From: Streptomyces decoyicus
Lineage (GTDB): Bacteria > Actinomycetota > Actinomycetes > Streptomycetales > Streptomycetaceae
Direction of reading: 5' to 3'
DNA: 64,000 bases
NCBI RefSeq assembly: GCF_019880305.1
Contig: NZ_CP082301.1
Location: forward strand, 4,340,001 to 4,404,000
Below the pieces are notes generated by a model. That model was not told the DNA's origin. It worked only from the letters and a program-made list of their open reading frames with translations, and made no database searches. The translations under genes were made by a program, and so were the position numbers. Of the stretch, positions 32,483 to 41,633 are shown piece after piece (the stretch's first letter is position 1; each line of letters opens with the position of its first letter).

Positions 32483-33352
32483 TCAGTCCTCGTCCTGGGC
32501 GCGCTTGTAGAGCTTGACGACATCGTCGTCGAAGTACGCGGCGTAGGAGATATCGTCCACGTCACCGCCGCCTTCATGGCCGCCGAGAACGCCGATGACC
32601 GTGCCGGTGTGGCTTCTGGGGTCGTAGTCGGCCAGCCAGGGGCTGCCGCTCGTACCGCCCTCGAAGTCGCTGCACTTGATACGGAGTTGGGTGCTGCTGT
32701 ACTTCGTGGTGCGGTTCTGGCAGGAGATCGGGGTGTCACGGCTGGTCGGATAGCCGGTGATCTTGACCTCGTTGTCGAAGCCGCGGTCGATGCCGAGCGT
32801 GTTGCCGCCCAGCACGTCCTGGATCTGCTTGCCGTTCTTCTTGTCGAGCACGAGGAAGGCGATATCGAGATCCTCGTCCTGCGACTTGGCCCAGCGGTCG
32901 TCGATGACCACCTTCTTGACCTTCCACAGGCCGGTGGGCTCCTTGCCGTTGCGGTAGTCGGGCGCGAAGACAAGATCGTCGACCGTGGTCTCGGCGTCGG
33001 GATCGAAGGCACAGTGGGCCGCGGTGATGAGCATGTTCCGGCCCGGACTCTGCACCACGCTCGCGGTGCAGAAGTGCTCGCCGGTGTCGTCCTTCTCGAA
33101 GACCGCGCCGACCCGGGCGTTCTGCTCGGTTCTGCGCGGGGTGTACGCACTGCCGTTATCGGCCGGGGCCGTCGCGGCCGGGTCCTGGTCCTGGGGATCT
33201 TGGCCGGCCTCGCCGGACTTGCCGAAGCTGCTGCGGCCGCCGAGGGCGCTGTTGCTCGTATCGGCTTCCTCCGAGGCGTAGCCCACCACAACAGCAGCCA
33301 CGATGACGATGAACGTCAGGGGCAGCACGGACTTCCTGGCAAGCGAGCGCAC
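32483..33352 (-). CDS. Membrane-anchored trypsin-like serine protease
   Basis: A 289-residue S1-family peptidase. An N-terminal signal or anchor (SVLPLTFIVIVAAVVVGYA) is followed by a polar linker and the protease domain with the His motif LITAAHCAF, Asp in DEDLDIAFLVL and Ser in GGTSGSPWLADY. Cysteines around HFCTAS and AHC fit the conserved His-loop disulfide. It is predicted to act outside the membrane; the substrate is unknown. GTG 33352 was chosen; an ATG at 33421 would overlap the MATE gene, and neither has a strong ribosome site. Confidence 0.85.
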   Translation of the reverse strand: MRSLARKSVLPLTFIVIVAAVVVGYASEEADTSNSALGGRSSFGKSGEAGQDPQDQDPAATAPADNGSAYTPRRTEQNARVGAVFEKDDTGEHFCTASVVQSPGRNMLITAAHCAFDPDAETTVDDLVFAPDYRNGKEPTGLWKVKKVVIDDRWAKSQDEDLDIAFLVLDKKNGKQIQDVLGGNTLGIDRGFDNEVKITGYPTSRDTPISCQNRTTKYSSTQLRIKCSDFEGGTSGSPWLADYDPRSHTGTVIGVLGGHEGGGDVDDISYAAYFDDDVVKLYKRAQDED

Positions 33353-33393
33353 ACGGTCATTATCGGCACCCGCTGCGTATTGTGGGAGGTCCT

Positions 33394-34731
33394 TCAGCGG
33401 GAGGCTCCGGTCACAATCCATCGGCCCGAGCGGGTGCGCAGCCACAGGGTCAGCATGCGGACGGTCATCATCAGCGCCATCGTCCACCACAGCGCGACCA
33501 GTCCGCCGCCGAGGACAGGTACGGCCAGCGCGGCCGGAGCGAACAGCGCCAGGGTCACGACCATGGCCCGGGCGAGATAGGGCCCGTCCCCCGCACCCAT
33601 GAGTACGCCGTCGAGGATGAAGACGATCCCGGAGACCGGTTGTGTCACGGCCACGACCAGGAGCGTGCTCAGCAGCGGGCCCTGCACGGCGGGGTCGGAG
33701 GTGAACAGGGGGATGAAGAGGGGGCGGGCGAGGGCGACCAGCACGCCGAGTACCAGGCCGGAGGCGATGCCCCACTGGACCATGCGCCGGCAGGCGGCCC
33801 TGGCACCGTCGCGGTCCCCCGCACCGAGGTACCGGCCTATGATGGCCTGCCCGGCTATGGCTATCGCGTCCAGCGCGAAGGCCAGCAGGGACCACAGCGT
33901 GAGCACGATCTGGTGGGCGGCGACCTCGGCGTCGCCGAGCCGGGCGGCGACGGCGGTGGCGATCATCAGCACAGCGCGCAGCGAGAGCGTACGCACCAGC
34001 AGTGGGACCCCGGCCTGGGCCGAGGCACGGATCCCCGCCGCGTCGGGACGCAGTGAGGCGCCGTGCCGTCGCGCACCACGGATGACCACGATGAGGTAGA
34101 CGGCGGCCATGCCGCACTGGGCGATGACCGTGCCCCAGGCGGAGCCCGCGATGCCGAGCCCGGCGCCGTAGACCAGGGCGACGTTCAGCGCGGCGTTGGC
34201 GGAGAAGCCGCCGATGGCGACATGGAGCGGGGTCTTGGTGTCCTGGAGCCCGCGGAGCACGCCGGTCGCGGCCAGCACGACGAGCATCGCGGGGATGCCG
34301 AGCGCGCTGATGCGCAGATAGGTCGTGGCGTACGGGGCAGCGGTACCGGAGGCACCGAAGGCCTCGACGAGCCAGGGGGCGGTGGGCAGCACGGTCGCGA
34401 TGACGGCGGCGCCGAGCAGCAGGGCGAGCCAGATGCCGTCCATGCCCTGGCGGATGGCGGCGGGCAGGTCGCCGGCGCCGACCCTGCGGGCGACCGCGGC
34501 GGTGGTGGCGTAGGCGAGGAAGACGAAGACGGAGACGGCGGTGGTGAGCAGGGCGGCGGCGACACCGAGGCCGGCGAGCTGGGGAGTGCCGAGGTGGCCG
34601 ATGACGGCGCTGTCGACCATGACGAAGAGGGGTTCCGCGACCAGTGAACCGAACGCCGGCAGGGCCAGGGCGATGATCTCGCGGTCGTGGCGGCGGTCGG
34701 AGCGCCGCGGGGTCGCGGGAGCCTGGGTCAT
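33394..34731 (-). CDS. MATE-family efflux transporter (DinF-like)
   Basis: A 445-residue multidrug/toxin-extrusion transporter with 12 spans in two related halves (LALPAFGSLVAEPLFVMVDS and SLRAVLMIATAVAARLG). It probably exports cationic compounds using an ion gradient. ATG 34731 (MTQAPATPRR) was chosen over 34767. It is 41 bases upstream of the protease gene, same strand, and divergent from dnaB. Confidence 0.87.
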   Translation of the reverse strand: MTQAPATPRRSDRRHDREIIALALPAFGSLVAEPLFVMVDSAVIGHLGTPQLAGLGVAAALLTTAVSVFVFLAYATTAAVARRVGAGDLPAAIRQGMDGIWLALLLGAAVIATVLPTAPWLVEAFGASGTAAPYATTYLRISALGIPAMLVVLAATGVLRGLQDTKTPLHVAIGGFSANAALNVALVYGAGLGIAGSAWGTVIAQCGMAAVYLIVVIRGARRHGASLRPDAAGIRASAQAGVPLLVRTLSLRAVLMIATAVAARLGDAEVAAHQIVLTLWSLLAFALDAIAIAGQAIIGRYLGAGDRDGARAACRRMVQWGIASGLVLGVLVALARPLFIPLFTSDPAVQGPLLSTLLVVAVTQPVSGIVFILDGVLMGAGDGPYLARAMVVTLALFAPAALAVPVLGGGLVALWWTMALMMTVRMLTLWLRTRSGRWIVTGASR

Positions 34732-34744
34732 GCGCTCAATGTAA

Positions 34745-35007
34745 TCGTCCACAGGTAAGAGATGCAAACCCCTTGCAGTCCTTACTTTCCGCTGTGCGGA
34801 GTTGCCTCCCCTGTGCCGTTTGTCGCGATCTTGAACCGCGAGCGAAAGTTTTTCTCCCCCACAGCCTATGGATGAGAAAAGCGCAGGTCAGCTCAGTGGG
34901 GCTGGGGCGATTGTGTGCTTGTCCACAGAAGTTTCCCCCGGGCCGTGCACAGGATCCGGGGACTTCTCCACAGCTGTAGGGCAGTCATCCACATGGCCTG
35001 TGGATAA
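34745..35007. promoter_or_regulatory. Cluster of DnaA-box-like sequences upstream of dnaB
   Basis: The 458-base gap 34732-35189 contains TTGTCCACA at 34919 (perfect Streptomyces box) and TTATCCACA on the minus strand at 34999-35007 (perfect general box). One-mismatch forms lie at 34745 (TCGTCCACA), 34964 (TTCTCCACA) and 34984 (TCATCCACA). The last two elements form an inverted repeat around ATGGCC. The density is far above the rest of the window. Confidence 0.55.
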
Positions 35008-35189
35008 CCAGATTGGCGGACGGTGCCCACGGGCCTACCGTGGTCCGGCACCCGCCGCCTGTTCCGGCCTGAGAAATCGTCCGAACTCGACGCGCCGTAA
35101 CCGGAGTCGGGCGTCTCGATTGTCAGAGCTGTGCCGTAAGAAAGAACAGCACAGCAAGGTCCGCGTCGCGGACGGGAGGAGGTGCCGGG

Positions 35190-36668
35190 GTGAGCATTCC
35201 CGAGCCCATGGAAGACCCCTGGGCGGACTCCGGTCCCAGCGACCTGCTGCCGGCCGCGCGCTCCCGGCGAGGCGAGGGCAAGGGCCGCGGTCGCGGCGAC
35301 CGCCAGGACCGCGACGACGACGGCGGCGGCTCCTGGAACGGCGGATTCGAGCGGGTGCCCCCGCAGGACCTGGACGCCGAGCAGTCCGTGCTCGGCGGCA
35401 TGCTGCTGTCCAAGGACGCGATCGCGGATGTCGTCGAGGTCCTCAAGGGCGAGGATTTCTACCGCCCCGCCCATGAGCTGGTCTTCCAGGCGATTCTCGA
35501 TCTGTATGCCAAGGGCGAGCCGGCCGACCCGATCACCATCGCCGCGGAGCTGACCAAGCGCGGCGAGATCGCGCGGGTCGGCGGCGCCTCGTATCTGCAC
35601 ACCCTCGTCCAGTCCGTACCGACCGCGGCGAACGCCGAGTACTACGCCGAGATCGTCCATGAGCGTGCGGTGCTGCGCCGCCTGGTCGAGGCCGGCACCC
35701 GTATCACGCAGATGGGATACGCCGCGGACGGCGATGTCGACGAGATCGTCAACAGCGCCCAGGCGGAGATCTACGCCGTCACCGAGCAGCGGACCAGCGA
35801 GGACTACCTTCCGCTCGGCGACATCATGGAGGGCGCCCTCGACGAGATCGAGGCGATCGGCTCACGCCAGGGCCAGATGACGGGCGTGCCCACGGGCTTC
35901 ACCGACCTGGACTCCCTGACGAACGGCCTGCACCCCGGCCAGATGATCGTGATCGCGGCCCGCCCCGCCATGGGTAAGTCGACCCTTGCGCTGGACTTCG
36001 CGCGGGCCTGCTCGATCAAGAGCAATCTGCCGAGCGTGATCTTCTCGCTGGAAATGGGGCGCAACGAGATCGCGATGCGTCTGCTGTCCGCCGAGGCGCG
36101 GGTGGCGCTGCACCACATGCGCTCCGGCAGCATGACGGACGAGGACTGGACGAGGCTCGCGCGCCGGATGCCGGACGTCTCGGCCGCGCCGCTGTACATC
36201 GACGATTCGCCGAACCTCTCGATGATGGAGATCCGCGCGAAGTGCCGGCGGCTCAAGCAGCGCAACGAACTGAAGCTGGTGGTCATCGACTATCTCCAGC
36301 TGATGCAGTCCGGCGGCTCGAAGCGCGCCGAGAGCCGCCAGCAAGAGGTCTCGGACATGTCCCGAAACCTCAAGCTGCTGGCGAAGGAGCTGGAGCTCCC
36401 GGTCATCGCGCTCTCCCAGCTGAACCGTGGCCCCGAGCAGCGCACGGACAAGAAGCCGATGGTCTCCGACCTCCGTGAATCCGGTTCGATCGAGCAGGAC
36501 GCCGACATGGTCATCCTGCTGCACCGCGAGGACGCCTACGAGAAGGAGTCCCCGCGCGCCGGCGAGGCCGACCTGATCGTGGCGAAGCACCGTAACGGCC
36601 CCACGGCGACGATCACGGTCGCGTTCCAGGGCCACTACTCGCGGTTCGTGGACATGGCGCAGACGTGA
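35190..36668 (+). CDS. dnaB: Replicative DNA helicase DnaB
   Basis: The hexameric helicase that unwinds DNA at the fork. In the 492-residue product a 50-residue charged head precedes the DnaB N-terminal domain (VPPQDLDAEQSVLGGML), the linker and the RecA-like domain with Walker A ARPAMGKST at about 270, Walker B LVVIDYLQLM and the arginine-finger region RESGSIEQDADMV. No intein interrupts it, unlike several mycobacterial dnaB genes. The start is GTG with GGAGGTG upstream. The DnaA-box cluster lies 180-450 bases before the start. Confidence 0.95.
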   Translation: MSIPEPMEDPWADSGPSDLLPAARSRRGEGKGRGRGDRQDRDDDGGGSWNGGFERVPPQDLDAEQSVLGGMLLSKDAIADVVEVLKGEDFYRPAHELVFQAILDLYAKGEPADPITIAAELTKRGEIARVGGASYLHTLVQSVPTAANAEYYAEIVHERAVLRRLVEAGTRITQMGYAADGDVDEIVNSAQAEIYAVTEQRTSEDYLPLGDIMEGALDEIEAIGSRQGQMTGVPTGFTDLDSLTNGLHPGQMIVIAARPAMGKSTLALDFARACSIKSNLPSVIFSLEMGRNEIAMRLLSAEARVALHHMRSGSMTDEDWTRLARRMPDVSAAPLYIDDSPNLSMMEIRAKCRRLKQRNELKLVVIDYLQLMQSGGSKRAESRQQEVSDMSRNLKLLAKELELPVIALSQLNRGPEQRTDKKPMVSDLRESGSIEQDADMVILLHREDAYEKESPRAGEADLIVAKHRNGPTATITVAFQGHYSRFVDMAQT

Positions 36669-36838
36669 GGGGAGCGTCGTAGGGCCCGGCATCCCCGCCC
36701 CGGGCGGTCTGTGCCGTGGGTGGCGAGCTTCTCCCGCGTCAGCAGTGCAGAGCGCGCGAAGCGCAACAGCGGCGATATCCGGCCTGGTCCTCCTGAAGCG
36801 GGCGCCGCGACACGCCTCCGGCTGCGATGCTCCGGGGC

Positions 36839-37441
36839 ATGTCCGCCTTACCTGCCGAGGGTCCCTGGCCCGCCACCCTCCGGACGCCCAGGCTGTTGCT
36901 GCGTCCTGCCGAAGCCGGCGACGTCCACGCGTTCACCCGGCCGTGGACGGACCCTGAGGTCCGGCGCTTTCTCGGCGGGCCGGTCGCCGGGCAGAAGCTC
37001 GCCCTCTACCAGCAGCATTTCGCGGGACGGCCGCAGGTGTTCAGCGTGACCACCCGGGACGATGGCGTCGTGGTCGGCTCGGTGTCGGTGGAAGCGGATT
37101 CCCGGTGCGACGGCCGGCGAGAGGTGTCGTACGCCTTCCTGCCCGAGCACTGGGGCCGGGGATACGGCAGTGAGGCCGTGGCCGTCGTCGTCGGCTGGGC
37201 GCTGGAGGCCGTCCCGTCACCCGATCCCTCGGTCATCGCCGCCACCCAGGAAGCCAACGTCCGCTCGCGCCGGCTCCTCGAATCCCTCGGCATGCAGCCG
37301 GTCGACAGCTTCGTGGAGTTCGACGCGCCCCAGGTGAGGTACTCCGCCGGCCCTCAGTGGTCCGCGCCGGTCGGTGAGGAGCCACCGGCCGGCGCGGTCG
37401 AGGGCGACGGAACGGCCGGTGGCGGACCCGTCGGCAGGTGA
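36839..37441 (+). CDS. GNAT-family N-acetyltransferase (RimJ/RimL-like)
   Basis: A 200-residue acetyltransferase of the GNAT_3 type: TLRTPRLLLRPAEAGDVHAF at the start, the acetyl-CoA motif LPEHWGRGYGSEAVAVVV in the middle and NVRSRRLLESLGMQPV near the end. A disordered Gly/Pro tail follows. The substrate is unknown. ATG 36839 (MSALPAEG) was chosen; ATG 36827 adds four residues. Its stop is 6 bases from the convergent oxidoreductase stop. Confidence 0.8.
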   Translation: MSALPAEGPWPATLRTPRLLLRPAEAGDVHAFTRPWTDPEVRRFLGGPVAGQKLALYQQHFAGRPQVFSVTTRDDGVVVGSVSVEADSRCDGRREVSYAFLPEHWGRGYGSEAVAVVVGWALEAVPSPDPSVIAATQEANVRSRRLLESLGMQPVDSFVEFDAPQVRYSAGPQWSAPVGEEPPAGAVEGDGTAGGGPVGR

Positions 37442-37447
37442 CCGCCG

Positions 37448-38413
37448 TCAGGGCGCCACGGCCAGCACGATCTTGCCGGTGGTGCGGCCGGTCTCGCCGA
37501 GGGTGTGCGCCTTTGCGGCCTCCTCGAGCGGTACGACGGTGTCGACGGCGACCCGCAGTTGTCCGCTGTCCACCAGGCCGGCGACGGCCTGCAGCCCGGC
37601 CCGGTCGGGCTCGACCAGCAGGAACCCCGCACGGATCTGTGCCTCGCTCGCCTGTGCGGCCGGGAAGCCGTCGTCCAGCGGAAGGATCGAGACCAGCGTG
37701 CCGCCGGGGCGCAGGGTGCGCAGTGAACGGGCGCCGTAGTCGCCGCCGATGGTGTCGAGGACGATGTCGACGTCGCGCACCGCCTCCGCGAAATCCTGCT
37801 GGGTGTAGTCGACGAGTTCATCGGCGCCCAGGTCGCGCAGGAAGTCGTGCTTGGCCTGCCGGGCGGTGCCGATGACATACGCGCCACGGGACTTGGCGAT
37901 CTGCACGGCCAGATGGCCGACGCCGCCCGCCGCGGCGTGGATCAGCACCCGCGCGCCGGGCTGGACCTGCGCGGTGTCGACCAGGGCCTGCCAGGCGGTC
38001 AGCGATGCCAGCGGGAGCGCGGCGCCCTGCACGTGATCCAGACTCGCCGGGAGGTGCGCGAAGTGGCGGGCCGGGGCGGTGACGTACTCGGCGTACGCCC
38101 CGGCGGGGTGCGGGAAGCGGGGCATGCCGAAGACCTTGTCGCCCGGCGCGAAGAGGGTCACGCCGAGGCCGACCGCCTCCACCACGCCCGAGACATCGAA
38201 GCCCAGGGTGAACGGGGCCTTGGCACCCGTCAGGAAAGCGCCCTGGGAGCGCGACTTCCAGTCGGTCGGGTTGACGCCCGCGGCGTGCACCCGGACCAGG
38301 ATCTCCGTCGGGCCGGGCACCGGCCGGTCGGTAGTGATCATCTTGAGGACGTCGGGGCCTCCGGCGGTGTCCTGGCTGACGGCCCGCATCTGCGGGGTCC
38401 GGGTCTCGGGCAT
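37448..38413 (-). CDS. NADP-dependent quinone-oxidoreductase-like MDR dehydrogenase
   Basis: A 321-residue zinc-independent medium-chain reductase: GroES-like N domain (VHAAGVNPTDWKSRSQG, LGFDVSGVVEAVG) and Rossmann domain with AAAGGVGHLAVQIAK, then a GKIVL ending. It probably reduces a quinone or enone with NADPH. ATG 38413 follows AAGGAGACACC. It diverges from the AraC-type regulator at 38558, a common pairing in which the regulator controls the enzyme. Confidence 0.87.
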   Translation of the reverse strand: MPETRTPQMRAVSQDTAGGPDVLKMITTDRPVPGPTEILVRVHAAGVNPTDWKSRSQGAFLTGAKAPFTLGFDVSGVVEAVGLGVTLFAPGDKVFGMPRFPHPAGAYAEYVTAPARHFAHLPASLDHVQGAALPLASLTAWQALVDTAQVQPGARVLIHAAAGGVGHLAVQIAKSRGAYVIGTARQAKHDFLRDLGADELVDYTQQDFAEAVRDVDIVLDTIGGDYGARSLRTLRPGGTLVSILPLDDGFPAAQASEAQIRAGFLLVEPDRAGLQAVAGLVDSGQLRVAVDTVVPLEEAAKAHTLGETGRTTGKIVLAVAP

Positions 38414-38557
38414 GGTGTCTCCTTCGTACGGTGCCACGGCGGTGACCGGGCATCCAGCGTCGCTGACCGGGCGGGTTTCCCGGGGGTGCTGTCAGCTTTC
38501 CGTGGCGGCCGGGGGCCCGGCGGTGTCCTGATGGCCAACGTTTGAAAGAATCGGGTC

Positions 38558-39532
38558 ATGCATCGCGTCGGTGTTCTCGCCCTGGACGGTGTCGTCCCCT
38601 TCGAGCTCGCTATCCCCGCGCGGATCTTCGGGGCTGCGCACGGCGCCGCCGGGGAGCCGCTGTACTCCGTCGTCACCTGTAGTCCGGACGGACGCCCGGT
38701 GCGCGCGGAAGCCGACTACGAGATCGCCGTCGCCGAGGACGCCTCCGTCCTGGCGAGCGTGGACACCGTCGTCGTCCCGCCGTCCCACGCGCTGGCCACG
38801 ATCGTCGAGGACGGCCGGCTGCCCGATGAGCTGCGCAAGGTGCTGGAGTACATCCGGCCCGGCACCCGGATGGTGGCCATCTGCACCGGCGCGTTCGTAC
38901 TGGCCGCCGCCGGGATGCTCGATCACCGGCCGGCCACCACCCACTGGCGGGAGGCCACGCAGCTGCAACGCCTCTTCACGACCGTACGGGTCGACCCCAA
39001 TGTGCTCTTCGTCGACGACGGCGATGTGCTGACCTCTGCCGGAGCCGCCGCCGGAGTCGACCTGTGTGTGCACATCGTGCGCCGTGACCACGGCAGCGCC
39101 GTCGCCAATGAAGTGGCCCGCTCCTGTGTCGTGCCGCCCTGGCGGGACGGCGGTCAGGCCCAGTTCATCCGGCTGCCCGTCCCCGCACCGTCGACGGGCG
39201 GCACCGCGGCCACCCGCGCATGGGCCCTGGAGCGTCTCGGCGAGCCGCTGACCCTGACCGCCCTCGCCGCGCACGCCCGGGTCAGCGTGCGCACCCTCAC
39301 CCGGCGCTTCCGCGACGAGGTCGGCATGAGCCCCGGTCAGTGGCTCGCCGGCCAGCGCATCGAACGGGCCCGGCATCTGCTGGAGACCACGGACTGGCCC
39401 ATCGACCTCGTCGCCCATCACGCGGGCTTCGGCACCGGCACCTCCCTGCGCCAGCATCTGCACAGCGCGGTGGGGGTGGCACCGCAGGTGTACCGGCGGA
39501 CGTTCCGGAGCGCTGCCGAGCTGACCGCCTGA
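38558..39532 (+). CDS. GlxA-type AraC-family regulator (DJ-1/PfpI domain + HTH)
   Basis: A 324-residue regulator with an N-terminal amidotransferase-like DJ-1/PfpI sensor domain (VLALDGVVPFELAIPARIFG, nucleophile-elbow ICTGAFVLAAAGML around residue 110) and a C-terminal double helix-turn-helix (LTALAAHARVSVRTLTRRFR, LVAHHAGFGTGTSLRQHLH). Such proteins bind upstream of divergent genes. Its target is probably the oxidoreductase 144 bases away and itself. Confidence 0.87.
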   Translation: MHRVGVLALDGVVPFELAIPARIFGAAHGAAGEPLYSVVTCSPDGRPVRAEADYEIAVAEDASVLASVDTVVVPPSHALATIVEDGRLPDELRKVLEYIRPGTRMVAICTGAFVLAAAGMLDHRPATTHWREATQLQRLFTTVRVDPNVLFVDDGDVLTSAGAAAGVDLCVHIVRRDHGSAVANEVARSCVVPPWRDGGQAQFIRLPVPAPSTGGTAATRAWALERLGEPLTLTALAAHARVSVRTLTRRFRDEVGMSPGQWLAGQRIERARHLLETTDWPIDLVAHHAGFGTGTSLRQHLHSAVGVAPQVYRRTFRSAAELTA

Positions 39533-39594
39533 AGACCGGCGGGCGGGTCGCGGTCTTTGACCTTCAGGCTGCTTGAAGCTCCACAATCGCGTTC

Positions 39595-40821
39595 ATGGAC
39601 GACACCGAAGAGCTGTTGACCATCGGCGCGTTTGCGCGACGAGTGGGGCTCGCGCCGAGTGCCCTGCGGTTCTACGACGACTGCGGGGTGCTGCGGCCCG
39701 CGCGGGTGGATGCCGTGACGGGGTACCGCCGCTACGGGGCGGGGCAGGCGGCGCGGGCAGTGAAGGTGCGGCAGTTGCGTGCGGCGGGGCTGCCGCTGGT
39801 GGATGTCGCGGTCGTACTGGACGGGCCCGAGGACGCGGCGCGCGGTGTCCTGCGGACTCATCTGGAGCGGACGCGGCGGACGGCGGACGAGACGCGGGCA
39901 GTGGTCGAGGGGTTCCTGCGGGAGGCGACCGGCACGGCGGAGCACCGCGCGAGTTGGGCCTGGGCGCGGGTGGGCGGGGCCGAACTCGCCAGTGCGGTAC
40001 GGCAGGTGGCGCCCGCGGTCGCGACCGGGGCGGGCCGACAGGAATTCACGGTGCTGGGGTGTGTGCTGCTCGAACTCGCCGACGGCGAGGTGCGATGGGT
40101 GGCGACGGACCGCTATCGGCTGGCGGCGCGGGTGCTGCGACCGACGGGGTTCGAGGGCGGGCCGCGACGGGTGCTGATCGGCCCGGATGCGGCACGGGAC
40201 CTGGCGGAGTGGGCCGTACGGCAGGTGACGGTCGAGGTGGAGTGCGCGGCGGACGCGGCCGGGGTCCGGCTGCGGAGCGGGTCGGGCCGGCGGGAGGTGC
40301 CGGCGGGAGCCGGCCAGGGGCGGGGCGGTGCCCGGGACCCCGGCGCATATCCGGACTACCGGCTGCTCCTGGAGGGCCCGGAGGAGGGGCGACATCGGGT
40401 GATCGTCGACCGGGCGGGGCTGCGGGACGCGGTGACCGGGCGGGCCGGAGCGGTGTCGTTGTCGCTCGGAGCGGGGCACGGGGAGGCGGCTGACGTGGGC
40501 GGCCCGGGGGAACCGGACACCGTGGGGGACACGGCGCGGCACGAGGCCGGGCAGGTGCTGGAGGTGGCGGGCGGCGGCCGTGGGCCCGTCCGGATGCGGG
40601 CGGTGCGCACGGGGCCGGGCCTGCGGATCGCCTTCGATCCGGCCGTGCTGGTGCCTGCGCTGGAGGCCGGAGTGGGGCCGGATGTGCTGCTGGAGATCAC
40701 TTCGGCGGACCGGCCGGTCGTCGTCCGCTCTGCCGACCAGGGAAGTTTCACGACATGGGTGATGCCGGTGCGCGAGTGTGCCGGTGCGGATCGTTGCGAC
40801 ACCGCTCCCGCCGATGACTGA
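39595..40821 (+). CDS. MerR-type regulator fused to DnaN sliding-clamp-like domains
   Basis: A 408-residue protein. Residues 6-75 are a MerR winged helix (LTIGAFARRVGLAPSALRFY, GYRRYG), then a dimerisation helix to about 115. From 127 the sequence follows domains 2 and 3 of the beta clamp: VLGCVLLELADGEVRWVATD then RYRLA (clamp: ATDGHRLA) at about 160-177, YPDYRLLL at 252-259 (clamp: FPDYRRVL), IAFDPAVLVPALEA, and WVMPVR at the end (clamp: VVMPMRL). The clamp N-terminal domain is absent. The role is unknown; it could bind DNA through MerR while using clamp-type contacts. It overlaps the next gene by 8 bases. Confidence 0.82.
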   Translation: MDDTEELLTIGAFARRVGLAPSALRFYDDCGVLRPARVDAVTGYRRYGAGQAARAVKVRQLRAAGLPLVDVAVVLDGPEDAARGVLRTHLERTRRTADETRAVVEGFLREATGTAEHRASWAWARVGGAELASAVRQVAPAVATGAGRQEFTVLGCVLLELADGEVRWVATDRYRLAARVLRPTGFEGGPRRVLIGPDAARDLAEWAVRQVTVEVECAADAAGVRLRSGSGRREVPAGAGQGRGGARDPGAYPDYRLLLEGPEEGRHRVIVDRAGLRDAVTGRAGAVSLSLGAGHGEAADVGGPGEPDTVGDTARHEAGQVLEVAGGGRGPVRMRAVRTGPGLRIAFDPAVLVPALEAGVGPDVLLEITSADRPVVVRSADQGSFTTWVMPVRECAGADRCDTAPADD

Positions 40822-41581
40822 GCCGACGGGACCGGGGACTGCTGCCATGGCTGAGGAGGGGAGCGGGCCGGTGGATCCGGAACTGCCGGTGGTGCAACTG
40901 TGCGTGGAAGGGATGCGGGCCGAGGCGGACGGGCAGGCCGGCAGGGCGCTCGGCCTGTTCCAGCAGGCCTGGGAGATCGCTGCCGATGACTACGAGGCGT
41001 GTATCGCCGCGCACTATCTCGCACGGCATCAGAACGCGCCCGAGGAGACGCTCCGTTGGAACCAGGAGTGCCTGGAGCGCGCTGACCGGGTGGGTGACGA
41101 GCGGGTGCACGGGTTCTATCCGTCGCTGTACGCGAACCTGGGGCAGGCCTGCCGGCGGCTTGGCCGAACGGTCCTTGCGCACACGTATTTCGCGCGGGCC
41201 GCCGAGCGGGTGGGTGAGGTCCCCGAGGGGCAGTACGGCGACTGGAATCGGTTCGCGATCGCGGAGGGCTTGCGGGAGACGGCTCCCGAGCCGGCTGGGA
41301 AGGTCCTTGAGGAAGAGGACGAGGACGGCGGGGATATGGCGCCACGGCACCTCGATGCGGCGGTCGACGGGCGGGTGCGGGAGTTGGTGGCGCGGTGGTG
41401 TGCGCGGTCCGACCTCACGGCCCTGGCGCTGACGCTCCCCGCTTATCTCGGATACCTCGGAACGGAGGGGGACCGGGTGCGGCTGCGGTCTGCGCTGCAC
41501 ATGGTGCACGCCGCGCGCAGGCTGCCGGAGGACGAGCAGACCGAACTGGGCGCGGTGATCGGTGCGGCGGCGCTGTGGTGA
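40814..41581 (+). CDS. TPR-like protein translationally coupled to the MerR-clamp gene
   Basis: A 255-residue, mostly helical soluble protein. Residues about 25-145 look like tetratricopeptide repeats (EADGQAGRALGLFQQAWEIA, YEACIAAHYLARHQNAPEET, YANLGQACRRLGRTVLAHTY), then a second helical part. ATG 40814 overlaps the upstream stop (ATGACTGA); ATG 40847 is an alternative. I recognise no specific function; the overlap suggests it works with the MerR-clamp protein. Confidence 0.72.
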   Translation: MTEPTGPGTAAMAEEGSGPVDPELPVVQLCVEGMRAEADGQAGRALGLFQQAWEIAADDYEACIAAHYLARHQNAPEETLRWNQECLERADRVGDERVHGFYPSLYANLGQACRRLGRTVLAHTYFARAAERVGEVPEGQYGDWNRFAIAEGLRETAPEPAGKVLEEEDEDGGDMAPRHLDAAVDGRVRELVARWCARSDLTALALTLPAYLGYLGTEGDRVRLRSALHMVHAARRLPEDEQTELGAVIGAAALW

Positions 41582-41633
41582 TGCGGCGAGGATGGGGCCC
41601 GGCCGCGTCGGATTCGCCGTTGAGGAGAGTGCC

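Noticed and set aside
36827..36838. ATG at 36827 as the start of the GNAT gene after dnaB
   Set aside because: It adds only four residues and has no better ribosome site than ATG 36839; kept as an alternative.
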